A model generated the notes under the pieces. It worked only from the letters and a program-made list of their open reading frames with translations, was not told the DNA's origin and did no database searches. 35,543 nucleotides of DNA from the NCBI GenBank assembly GCA_003427395.1, contig BFEA01000214.1, positions 1,735,827-1,771,369 on the forward strand, in the 5' to 3' direction. This DNA is from Chara braunii (lineage: Eukaryota; Streptophyta; Charophyceae; Charales; Characeae). This document shows positions 20,795 through 29,708 of this stretch, in pieces (position 1 is the stretch's first letter; each line of letters begins with the position of its first letter). Made by a program: the position numbers and the translations under genes.

Positions 20795-21361
20795 TGTCGG
20801 GACAGAAACCCCTGAGAGGGTTTCTGCCCGATTATTTCAAAGTCAGACACTGCCCGACCTTTTTTTGGATTGGGAAACATGATGAGATTGACGTTGCCAA
20901 AGTTATTCAGACCAACCCTATAACTGAGAGACCTAAAGCCTGACGTCGTTACTGTATGACGTCGTCAGCGTGTGGCGTCATTGACATTCGATCGAACCAG
21001 CAGGAATCAACGTTACAACTTGTCGTCCGCGGTTCCCAACAAGGCCGTAGGGGTGCGAGGTCGCGGAAGGAATAAAGATAGACTTACTCTACCTAAAAGG
21101 TGTCAGCCGCGCGAGTAAGGGCCTAAGCGGGCTAAAAAGGGGTCGCTGCGACGAGGTTGGGACCTCAGCGTGAAGGAATAAGAAGGGTTTTAATTCTAGA
21201 ACCGCGGGATGTACAGCTCGCGCACTCGGCCGGAGCGGCGAAGGGTCGACGCGGGTTACCGTGCCGCCCCCGAGTTGTCTCTAAAAGTTGAAAACCTAAG
21301 TTTCTCCTGCGTGACGCGGCCGAGAGGGCCCTCGCTCGCGCGGGGGCCGATGCGCTCGACA
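20795..21361 (+). repeat. 5' LTR
   Basis: 567 bases, TG...CA, with TGTCG and CGACA forming the terminal inverted pentamer. It begins with a hairpin (GGGACAGAAACCC / GGGTTTCTGCCC, 20799-20828). TGACG/CGTCA motifs at 20940-20985 could bind bZIP factors. The 3' half is GC-rich. Confidence 0.9.
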
Positions 21362-21363
21362 GG

Positions 21364-21381
21364 TGGCGCCGTTGTCGGGGA
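21364..21381 (+). other. Primer-binding site, tRNA-Asp type
   Basis: TGGCGCCGTTGTCGGGGA begins two bases after the 5' LTR. From memory of the plant tRNA-Asp 3' end it should pair at 17 of 18 positions. Many plant Ty3/gypsy elements use this primer. Confidence 0.85.
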
Positions 21382-22765
21382 TAACGACAAACTACCGTTG
21401 TCCCTGGTGTAATCATTTCATTATGCAGATCTTGTGAATTTTAAGGTATTATAATATTAAGAGTATGGGTTTTTATGAGGTTTTGATTAAAATAGTTATA
21501 TTCGTGAGGGATGAATAAATTTTGTTCGAGTGAAAATATTTTTGTGATATTTACTGTGAATCGTGTTCTTGTTCATTTCATTGTAATAAGTGGTTTATTG
21601 TTATCATGTCTTGATGAAATTTTGATATGATTGTGAGACTCTGTGTATTTGGTTATGAATGTGAGATTTGTAAGTACAAGTCTAAGGAGATGATGTGTAC
21701 TTGGGTCATATTCCTGCGTGTTATCGTTAGACATGTGATTCAATTATTTATCTTGCCTTATGACTTGGTTTTGTGTCAATTGTTATGCATTGAGGAATCC
21801 TAGTGTTGTGAGCCCAGTATGCGGTAGTGAGGCCTGCGTCGGAACTTTGTTGTTGGTCCTTAATGGTATGTTGCCATCTCTCCTTTCGAGGGTGGTGGCT
21901 ACACTATCGTTGAAAGAGAGGAAGGTGTTTTAGATCTTGTTATGACGTTGTGTGTGGACTAGCCAACTGTTGTTGGCATAAAGGGAGGAGTGACCACCCG
22001 ACCTTTCGCCAAGAGTGGTCACCTTACCTCCATGGTCAGGGTTTGGTCAACCCTGGTCATGATAGGTGGGGCAGTTCTACTCTACATGTAGTAGACTGAC
22101 AAGGTCGAAAACACTGGAATCGGAGGGAAAGTGGTGAGGCTCGAGTCTAAAGCGGGGCTTGACGTCGAGATGTTATCCTCTTTGGATTACACCACTGCTC
22201 GACGCATTCACAAGACGTGAAAGAGATAAATCGTGCATGACAATTAAGTTGGAGTGGGAATTAGTCGGACTGGACAAGGACTTTTGGAAAGGGTGATTTC
22301 TCTCTGGGATGGTGACGGCACATGCTGTAGTATAGTGTGAGTATCCTTGTGTTTCGTGGGAGACCAAGTTAAACTCCTGGCAGCGAGAGACATGCTGAGG
22401 TGATGGGAATGCATCCCCATGAACACAAGAGACCCATGTTAAATTCCTGGCAGTATGTATTGTACGGATGAAAGACCCGCAGGGCGTTAAGCCTGACGTG
22501 ACCTAGATAGGGGGTTATAGCCTGAAGAGAGTCTCATCAAGGGAATAAGCCTGACCCATCTATGAGAGACAAAAGAAACGATGAGTGGCCGCCAGTGGGA
22601 TGATGCTGGGATCATTCTTCTAAAATGTTCTTGTAATTCCTCAGGTTGGGTAAAGCCAACAGTGGATTCCAAATTCCGGGGAAAGGCCTGTCAGAGGTTA
22701 TTTCTGGCCCCATTCCAACTCGTGACTAAATGAAAGTGTTTTCGAAGGAAGGTTCGAAAGAATTA

Positions 22766-22875
22766 TAAGGCTTGAAAGTAAGTCTCTGTTTGTTAAAGGT
22801 TTGAAAGTAAGCCTCTATGTGTTTAAGGCTTAAAAGTAAGCCTCTGTTATGTTTTGAAAGTAAGTCAATGTTTGA
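22766..22875 (+). repeat. Short tandem repeat inside the LTR element
   Basis: About four imperfect units of roughly 33 bases built on TTGAAAGTAAGCCTCTGTTTG. Non-coding. Confidence 0.7.
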
Positions 22876-22917
22876 AGGTATTGTAAGTAATGAAATATGC
22901 ATGAAGTATTTCATAAA

Positions 22918-23254
22918 AGAGTATCCAGATGATTATAAAAAGAAAGAAAGATGAACGATGGAAACGTCGCTCATCGGGTGTGAGTATGTAAAGTCCGGAT
23001 TAATTCCAGATGTATTGTGATTGTATGATATAATTGGTGAGATCTTATAAAGACTTCTCTTTGTATTGCCTTATGGCTGTCTCTTATACACATCTAGAGT
23101 ATCCAGATGATTATAAAAAGAAAGAAAGATGAACGATGGAAACGTCGCTCATCGGGTGTGAGTATGTAAAGTCCGGATTAATTCCAGATGTATTGTGATT
23201 GTATGATATAATTGGTGAGATCTTATAAAGACTTCTCTTTGTATTGCCTTATGG
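22918..23254. other. Assembly artefact: 159-bp exact duplication around a Tn5 mosaic end
   Basis: 22918-23076 and 23096-23254 are identical over 159 bases. The 19 bases between them (23077-23095) are CTGTCTCTTATACACATCT, the exact Tn5/Nextera mosaic end used in library preparation. A natural duplication with this exact linker is very unlikely. The true genome should have one 159-base copy here. Confidence 0.95.
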
Positions 23255-23278
23255 TAAGCGACGGGGACGTTGCTTAAT

Positions 23279-23292
23279 GGGGGTGGGGAAGG
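23279..23292 (+). other. Polypurine tract
   Basis: GGGGGTGGGGAAGG sits one base before the TG of the 3' LTR, the normal place for the plus-strand primer. One T interrupts it. Confidence 0.75.
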
Positions 23293-23293
23293 C

Positions 23294-23845
23294 TGTCGGG
23301 ACAGAAACCCCTGAGAGGGTTTCTGCCCGATTATTTCAAAGTCAGACACTACCCGACTTTCTTTTGGATTGTGAAACATGATGAGATTGACGAAACCAAA
23401 GTTATTCAGACCAACCCTATAACTGAGAGACCTAAAGCCTGACGTCGTTAGCATGTGACGTCATTGGCATTCGATCGAACCAGCAAGAGTTGGCGTTACG
23501 ACTTGTCGTCTGCGGTTCCCGACAAAGCCGCAGGGGTGCGAGGTCACGGAAGGACTAAAGCTAGACTTACTCTACCTAAAAGGTGTCAGTCGCGCGAGTC
23601 AGGGCCTAAGCGGGCTAAAAAGGGGTCGCTGCGACGAGGTTGGGACCGCAGCGTGAAGGAATAAGAAGAGTTTTAATTCTAGAATCACGGGATGTACAGC
23701 TGGCGCACTTGGCCCGAGCGGCGAAGGGTCGACGCGGGTTACCGTGTCGCCCCCGAGTTGTCTCTAAAAAGTCGAAAGCCTAAGTTTCTCCTGCGTGACG
23801 CGTTCGGGAGGGCCCTCGCTCGAGCGGTGGCCGATGCGCTCGACA
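23294..23845 (+). repeat. 3' LTR
   Basis: 552 bases, same TGTCG...CGACA ends and the same start hairpin as the 5' LTR. It lacks about 15 bases relative to the 5' copy, mostly in the TGACG region, where it has one perfect TGACGTCA (23456-23463). Confidence 0.9.
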
Positions 23846-24174
23846 GCGGGAGCTCTGTCGAAACTCAGGCTGAGTTGTGAAGGCAGGGAACTAAGAGGTA
23901 AAGGTTTCACTTTCCTTCTATAAACCAATTATAACCCCTACCTATATATCTTGTTACGTTTTGACTGAGTATATTGTGGGTACCACTACTTTCATTTCTA
24001 GTTTTACTTTCAAGACATGATTCAGACTTAAGTAAAAAGATGCATGTGTGATGTCAATTTCAGTTTTGTTATCTGACTGAAAGCAGATTGTGGAAAGGCG
24101 TTGCATCTGGGGAAGGATGGGAGGAAGGTTGTATTGCTTGTGTTTGACTGGGTCAACAAAGGCTGAGCAAGTCT

Positions 24175-24610
24175 CCATAAGTTTGGGAAGACTCAGTGCT
24201 ATGTTTATTTTTGAGTTGCCGGAAGGACCACACATGTTCCATAAGTTTGGGTGGTCTGGTTGCTCTGACTTGCGAGGACTGTCTGTGGTTGACTTTTTGG
24301 GGACCAAGCATTGTCCCATAAGTTTGAGTGGCTTGGTTGCCTTGCTTATTTTGGGTTGTCTCAGTCTCTTTTGATTTTGAACAAGGGGGTCTGAGGACCG
24401 TCCCATAAGTTTGGGTGACTCAACCTCTTCCTGCTTTACTATTAAGAGAATAGATCGGGCGGAGGACCAAACATGTACCATAAGTTTAGGTGGTCTTGGT
24501 CCAATGCCACGCACATGTTGGAACCAAAAGGTTATAACTTGGCTATATTTTACTACAGGCTAATCGGACACTATCCTATAAGTTTGGGTGGTCTGACTAT
24601 AGCTTATCAC
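24175..24610. repeat. Minisatellite of ~64-97 bp units around CCATAAGTTTGGGTGG
   Basis: Units begin at 24175, 24239, 24316, 24403, 24478 and 24575, and a stray seventh at 25367. Only the CCATAAGTTTGGGTGG core and a GGTTGC-CTTGCTT-like tail are well kept. A minus-strand frame of 186 codons (23954-24514) runs through it with PKLMG-like repeats; I regard that frame as a by-product of the repeat. Confidence 0.75.
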
Positions 24611-24619
24611 AAACTGAAG

Positions 24620-25660
24620 AAAATATTAGTTAAGAATAAACTTGTGGTAAGAAGAGGCAGGTTGAACCTCGAGCTAAGATGACCGGTTCAATCATATGCT
24701 ACCTTAAGTGCAAACAATTATATATAACTTGGATACTTAAACAATTCAAGGCAACTAGGCTAGATAACGTAGTCACATGCCCAAAGAAGAGAAAAACAGT
24801 TGTACCCTTTGTTTGTATATACTCAATGGCTAACAACAGAAAAATTCCCACGAGAAATGAAAGTTGAAAAAACATTCCATAAAAAAAAAACCTTCATATT
24901 TATGAATTATCATTCAATATACGTCAAATTATCAAATTTCCAGTTTTATTTGATAAGTTCCTGTCTAAATATGAGTTTTCCCTTCCAACTACATCTATTT
25001 GTTCAAGATGAAATGAGAGTCTGGACGAGTTTATGAACTGTCTTAATTAAACTTTCATTCTACTATAACAAATATATTCTAACTTAGATTGGATTAACCT
25101 ATTTATGGCTGAAAATCCTTACATAGAATGTAAGTCCAATTAAAAAATTTAATGAACTCATCCAACTTTTCATTCCATTTCTAGCATGCAGTTCAAATAA
25201 GAAGGGATACCCCATTCTTGGAATAAAAGTTTTCAAGTATGATGAAAAATTTTAAAATTGGAATGACATTTTTTAAGATGGAATGAAAATTTAAAATTTA
25301 AAATGTAATTTACTACAGAATGATTATTTAATTCTGGGAAATTTTTCTGTTGGAGTTAGACATTGTTCTATAAGTTTGGGTGGTTTAACTTTATGTCTTC
25401 TGTAAGCTGGCTATAAAGGGATAATCATTGAAAGACTATGAACTATTGTTGATAAGACTGACTTGAGGATAGTGAAAGTACTTACCTTTGTGGTTTGGTT
25501 TTACATATGGCTGAGTGAGATTACTACTTAGTCTGAGTTTCAGTTTGATAGGTAGTTGTTTTAGCTGCTCGACACGTGCTGGAGCGATAGGAGTTAGTTC
25601 AACTTCTGCATTTTCTGAGCTAAGTTTATTTTACTTAGATCAAGTTCTGCATTTTTTTGG
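24620..25660. other. AT-rich region without a recognised gene
   Basis: Strongly AT-rich, with frames under 80 codons and no motif. One stray minisatellite core lies at 25367. Confidence 0.45.
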
Positions 25661-25681
25661 ATTATTTCTTATACCTGGTCT

Positions 25682-26240
25682 TGTATAAATCTTGGTAAAC
25701 CACTTTCTCTACGGGAAGCGCTGTCGAAATTTCTACAAAACCAACAAGTTAGTCGGATTTAGCTTTTTAAAGTTACGCTTGTCTAAAATTTATGTATGGC
25801 TTAGTAAAAATATGGGAAGTCCAGTTTTCTAAAGGAGATGTTGCCCAAATTTTTGTTAATTTCGAGAGTTAGAGAAAATTGAACTTTGAAAAGTCAAAGT
25901 TATTTCTAGATCTTAAACTTAACTTTGTATAAATTTTGGAAAGCTACTTTCCCTACGGGAAGCGCTGCCGAAATTTCTACAAATCTAAGGAGTTAGTTAA
26001 ATTTTGTCTTGGCTGAACTAAAGTTTATTTTGAGTTCTGATTCGACTTACTATGAATCTGGGGAGTCTACTTTTCTAAAGGAGATGTTGCCCAAATTTTT
26101 ACTAAATCAGGGAGTTAGGCAAAATTTGACTTTCTAAAGTTTAAGGTTATTTCAGTTTTCATATTTGGGTCAGTATAAATTTTGAAAAGACACTTTTCCT
26201 ACGGGAAGCGATGCCGAAACTTTTTCAGTTTAAAGGAGTT
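25682..26240. repeat. Alternating dimeric tandem repeat, period ~245 bp
   Basis: Two related monomers alternate. Type A carries CTACGGGAAGCGCTGCCGAA at 25709, 25953 and 26199. Type B carries TCTAAAGGAGATGTTGCCCA at 25828 and 26074. A-to-A spacing is 244 and 246, and B-to-B is 246. Each monomer ends with a GAGTTAG-like motif. A and B align to each other (GGAAGY...TGCC-AAATTT), so this is a higher-order repeat built from a ~120-base ancestor. Confidence 0.85.
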
Positions 26241-26586
26241 AGAGTATATTTGGACAGATGACGATTCTGGCGATCCACCTTGTATGAAGGAGATTATGTC
26301 AAAGACCTGCCTTTTCTTTAGACGCCAGCTGAGGGATAGACTTAGATTTGTTTGACAGACTGAATTCAGTAAGAATGTGCTATGGAGATTTACTCCCCAT
26401 ATGCTGATAATTTAGCTTGGGCATTGAACCGTCTTATGGTACAGGTCGCTTTATTCAGTCCGACTCAAGATTGGGCTAGATTCAGTTTGATTCCACGAGG
26501 ATCATCTTTTGTTATCACTGATAACAGGTCGGTTGACGATTCGTCGGTCTACGACTCAAGTCCAATCCATTGTCGTTACCCAACCT

Positions 26587-26660
26587 AAAAGGTTTTGGTC
26601 CTGATGGTTTCTATTTTTTTATTAAGGTTTTCACCCAGACTTTTATTGAATGGTCATTTA
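26587..26660 (+). pseudogene. Short LINE reverse transcriptase fragment
   Basis: One frame reads KGFGPDGFYFFIKVFTQTF, which fits the K-x-PGPDG-F...FYK-F block at the start of LINE RTs. It is only about 25 codons long and isolated. Its neighbours upstream (26385-26586) give a frame of 68 codons that I cannot place. Confidence 0.55.
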
Positions 26661-27214
26661 ACGAAGGTACTGATTATTTAACATGTTATTCATCAAAATA
26701 GTACATTATTTTCTAAATAGTACTTTTGTCGTTCGAGAAACTCGAAAGGTATACACGCCTGACGAAAGAAGATGCTCATTATACATTCATACACGACGAT
26801 AAGAGTCCCTGTTCAACGGATAAATCCTCAACACATTTAGTTCGTTTCAAGACGAAAAGTTCAATTACTGAAGTCGGATACATCCTTACTAAACTGGCAT
26901 ACATTCAGACAGTGAGTATGAACGTTGCATATCGAAGGTTTCGCCTTGTGAGGGACACATATGATTGACCCGAAAAAGGTCTTCGTTGAGGCTTTGAAGG
27001 GTGCATGAGAGTGACAAGAATAACTCATTTTTGAAGTTTAATTGAATACAAGCAGGATGAGTAGGATACATCCGAATCACATGAGTCGGATATATCTGAA
27101 TCAAATATTTCATTATTCGGATGGAGAAAATCCGTTATGTTATCAACCGTGCGTCATTCATTAAATATCATTGACTCAATCAAAAGGTTGAGCTTATGAT
27201 CATAGCCCAATATG
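26661..27214. other. No gene; first copies of the 14-bp palindrome
   Basis: Contains palindrome copies at 26874, 27062 and 27086. Short frames only. Confidence 0.5.
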
Positions 27215-27269
27215 TTATCATTCCAAAAAACAATTATTGCTTAGTACCAGACATTTCCTAAAATAAAAG

Positions 27270-27405
27270 GGCGTCGGACGGAGTGAAGTGGTGGCAGCAT
27301 TATGTAGAGATGTTATCATTTGCTCCTTGCCGGGTTCGACCTTGCAACCATGAACTTGTAACATCCCTACCCAATGCTGCCCACCACTCCGCCACTGTCC
27401 TCGCC
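27270..27405 (-). mobile_element. Possible tRNA-derived SINE with inverted-repeat structure
   Basis: On the minus strand, TGGCGGAGTGG (27394-27384) fits a Pol III A box and AGGTCGAACCC (27342-27332) is a weaker B box, about 42 bases apart, as in tRNA-like SINE heads. The head sequence recurs in inverted sense on the far side of the B box (27275-27318 against 27361-27395), giving a foldback. A related direct copy of the outer part lies at 27495-27603. The inverted arrangement is unusual for a SINE, so a foldback element is the alternative. Confidence 0.4.
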
Positions 27406-27494
27406 GAGATCAAATGATGTATGTTAACAAAAAAAAGTGCACCCTCGGGAACCCCTTAAGAACTCTAGTAACCATCAGTCTTAAATTTCAACTA

Positions 27495-27603
27495 CATGGC
27501 GGATGCATGTACATTATCACTTTACCAAACATTTCTCAAAACAAACGGACATCGTACGGAGTGAAGTGGTGGGGAGCATATTATGTAGAGACGTTATCAT
27601 CTG
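27495..27603. repeat. Direct repeat of 27215-27320
   Basis: Shares ACGGAGTGAAGTGGTGG, ATTATGTAGAGA and GTTATCAT with the earlier block at a spacing of about 280 bases. Confidence 0.65.
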
Positions 27604-28239
27604 AGGATTGGGCATTGGAGAAGGCTCAAACGAATGCGTAGGATACATCCGAATCAAACTGTGTACAGATTATCAGTTGTTGAAGTGACCAAGGACCTTA
27701 TATTTATTTTAAAAGATCTCACTGGATTTTGAAGACATTTGACAACTCATGAGAATCTGACTGAAAAGCGAAGACAAATTAAAAACAGAGCGGGACACCC
27801 AACCTACATAAGCAGGCACACAACCATTGTCGAGACAAATGAGAAGTATGCCGTAAAAACAGATAACAGTTATCTGGTCCCAATATTGTGAATTCGTGAC
27901 GGTTACCTCAAAAGTTTCCATTAACCAAAGAGTTGGCAAGGCTATCCAAATCAAAAACACCCACTACGTCATGAAATGTGAACTAATCCTTGCAAAACCG
28001 AGTCCCACGTTCTACACAACCAAACAGTTTGCAAGGCGAGGACGCAGGATGAATCAGAAACCCTCAGTACTTTACAGTGTGAAAATTTCAACTAATCGGA
28101 CATTCTAACACAAAAATTTGGAAATGTCGAGATTTATCTCTGAAAAAGCCTACACTATGAAAACATTCACAAATCCGACATCCTGACGAACCTCTAAAAA
28201 CGTAAGACTCGTTACCAAAGTGTCCCAAACTTGAAATCT

Positions 28240-28445
28240 TCAAAAGAAGCCTCTTCGCAAAGCGTTCAGTAGCGGTTCCCATGTTCAACCGTCAATAATG
28301 CAAGCCGAGATAGGAGGTTGAGGCAGAACTTCGAACCTCGTAATGGAAACCGAGAACGTCTCCCCCGGCCATGACAACAACACGTCTCAAGGACACAAAA
28401 ACATCTGCAGCTTGCAGATACGCTGATGTAAAATCTCCCAGCATC
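28240..28445 (-). pseudogene. Broken paralogue of the exon at 28768-29217
   Basis: Read downward from 28445 the frame gives NWMLGDFTSAYLQAADVF and MAGGDVLGF, parallel to NWMRGDFTRAYVKASEVI and GAGGDIEGF of the neighbouring copy. It then shifts frame, continues as LPQPPISACIIDG, meets a stop, and ends TWEPLLNALRRGFF with the same stop position. The DNA similarity extends into the 3' flank (to about 28060 against about 28565). The two copies are offset by 528 bases at the stop codon. Duplication followed by decay of one copy is the simplest reading. Confidence 0.75.
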
Positions 28446-28767
28446 CAGTTTCCCCCTTGACGCTCTTGTGTTTGCTTGTCGTAACAGTATCCTTATTCTT
28501 TGGGTCGGATACATCCGAACCACAACGGACTATGAGCCAGGGTCGACACTCGTGACTTTCGTTAATACTTCACAGTGTGCAAATTTCAACTAATCTGACA
28601 TTCGACCACAAAACTTGGGAAGTGTCGAGACTCGTCTCTCAAAGTGGTGAAAAGTAAAAATAAACAAAAAATGACTGTACTACGAAAATGTTCACAAATC
28701 CGACATAATGACACAAAACTTTAGAAACGTATGACTGGTCACAAAAAGTCTTAAAAAGTTGAAGTCT

Positions 28768-29217
28768 TCAAAAGAAGCCTCTTCGCAGAGCGTTCACTAT
28801 CGGTTCCCATGTCGAACCGTCCACCATGCAAGCCGGGATTGGAGGTTGAGGCAGACCTTCAAACTCCGTAATGGCAAACGAGAAACCCTCAATGTCACCC
28901 CCTGCTCCGAGCGCAGCACGTCTCAAGGCGAAAATAACTTCTGAAGCTTTTACATAAGCTCTTGTAAAATCTCCTCGCATCCAATTTTTCCCCCGACGCT
29001 CATATATGCGCATGTCGAAAATGTTCAGATCAGTAAACCTCACCATGATGACAAACATTGTCCGTTCTCCCGCTACGATCCTGAAGATTCTTTCATATTG
29101 AAAAGGAAACGCTCCTCCCTTTGTGATGATCGCCAGTCGTCCAGGGACTTTTATTTCAATAAAGCCCAAGATCTCATCCATGTTTTCGACGTACGTCAGA
29201 AGAGGAAAGTCTGCACA
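28768..29217 (-). CDS. Probable terminal exon of an unrecognised protein
   Basis: An open frame of about 150 codons ends at a TGA (28768-28770) after NALRRGFF. A textbook 3' splice site precedes it on the minus strand: a pyrimidine-rich stretch ending TTTTGCAG at 29226-29218. I therefore place the exon start at 29217 and not at a start codon; no ATG begins the frame. The product has hydrophobic beta-like stretches (IVAGERTMFVIMVRF near the middle), then a basic YERRGKNW and a conserved block repeated in the broken paralogue. Family not recognised. It may be the last exon of a gene beginning with 29700-29440 or even part of the DUF7869-like transcription unit. That link is inference; no cDNA evidence is available. 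Confidence 0.5.
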   Translation of the reverse strand, partial: CADFPLLTYVENMDEILGFIEIKVPGRLAIITKGGAFPFQYERIFRIVAGERTMFVIMVRFTDLNIFDMRIYERRGKNWMRGDFTRAYVKASEVIFALRRAALGAGGDIEGFSFAITEFEGLPQPPIPACMVDGSTWEPIVNALRRGFF

Positions 29218-29439
29218 CTGCAAAAGACAAAAGTCACAATAAAAGCGTCACATCAAGGTCAGGATCGAAAGTCCGAGGTCATGCTACGGCGACCAAAACG
29301 CCCCCATGGTCAATGTCGAAAATTGATGAAGAACTCTTGTTGATTTGAAGCGCTTAACCCAAAGAGCACAAATCATTAAGCGATGTATTCCATGGAGTCA
29401 AACGTGGTGTGCACAGGCCAGCATGGCAATACGTTCTCC

Positions 29440-29700
29440 TCACGAAAAGGCGACAACCATCACACTCTCGATGAGGTAGTCTCCTGCCCGCTCCCTTCTC
29501 CGGAAATGCTTTGTGTTTGATTGCGAACGCCGTTTTCTAGGGCGAGAGTTGCATTTTTTCTTACTTTCAGAGGAATCACAAGACCGGTGGTAAACTTTCT
29601 GGAGGACTCGCAGACATTCGTCCTCGTTTGTCTTATCCAAGAAAGCGTAACGATTGTGACATGTTGATACTCTTCCTCGTGTCATGGAGCTTTTTTTCAT
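29440..29700 (-). CDS. Small basic ORF directly downstream of the DUF7869-like ORF
   Basis: 86 codons from an ATG at 29700, which lies 8 bases past the stop of the larger ORF (29709) in another frame. The product has an acidic/aromatic start, a Lys/Arg-rich stretch (RPRKRRSQ) that could act as a nuclear localisation signal, and a hydrophobic end (YLIESVMVVAFS). No family recognised. It may be a second exon or a frameshifted tail of the upstream protein, since proteins of that type often continue past the point where this one stops. A GT-type donor near the 3' end could join it to the acceptor at 29218, but the phase is not convincing. Confidence 0.35.
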   Translation of the reverse strand: MKKSSMTRGRVSTCHNRYAFLDKTNEDECLRVLQKVYHRSCDSSESKKKCNSRPRKRRSQSNTKHFRRRERAGDYLIESVMVVAFS

Positions 29701-29708
29701 TTTTTTTC

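Larger units (their letters stand above)
20795..23845 (+). mobile_element. Complete non-autonomous LTR retrotransposon
   Basis: Two direct repeats with TGTCG...CGACA ends (20795-21361 and 23294-23845) flank about 1.9 kb that contains no gag or pol. A tRNA-Asp-type primer-binding site follows the left LTR and a purine tract precedes the right one, so the element lies on the + strand. A 4-base direct repeat GCGG abuts both outer ends (20791-20794 and 23846-23849). The longest internal frame is about 80 codons, so it must rely on proteins from another element (LARD/TRIM-like). The two LTRs differ at roughly one base in ten by eye, which indicates an old insertion. The internal length is inflated by 178 bases through the artefact at 23077-23254. 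Confidence 0.9.

Noticed and set aside
22918-23254. Genuine recent tandem duplication in the LTR element
   Set aside because: The linker is the exact 19-base Tn5 mosaic end, so a library artefact is far more likely.
23954-24514. 186-codon minus-strand ORF with PKLM repeats
   Set aside because: It runs through a minisatellite with irregular unit length, has no recognisable domain, and its repeat peptides arise from the DNA repeat.
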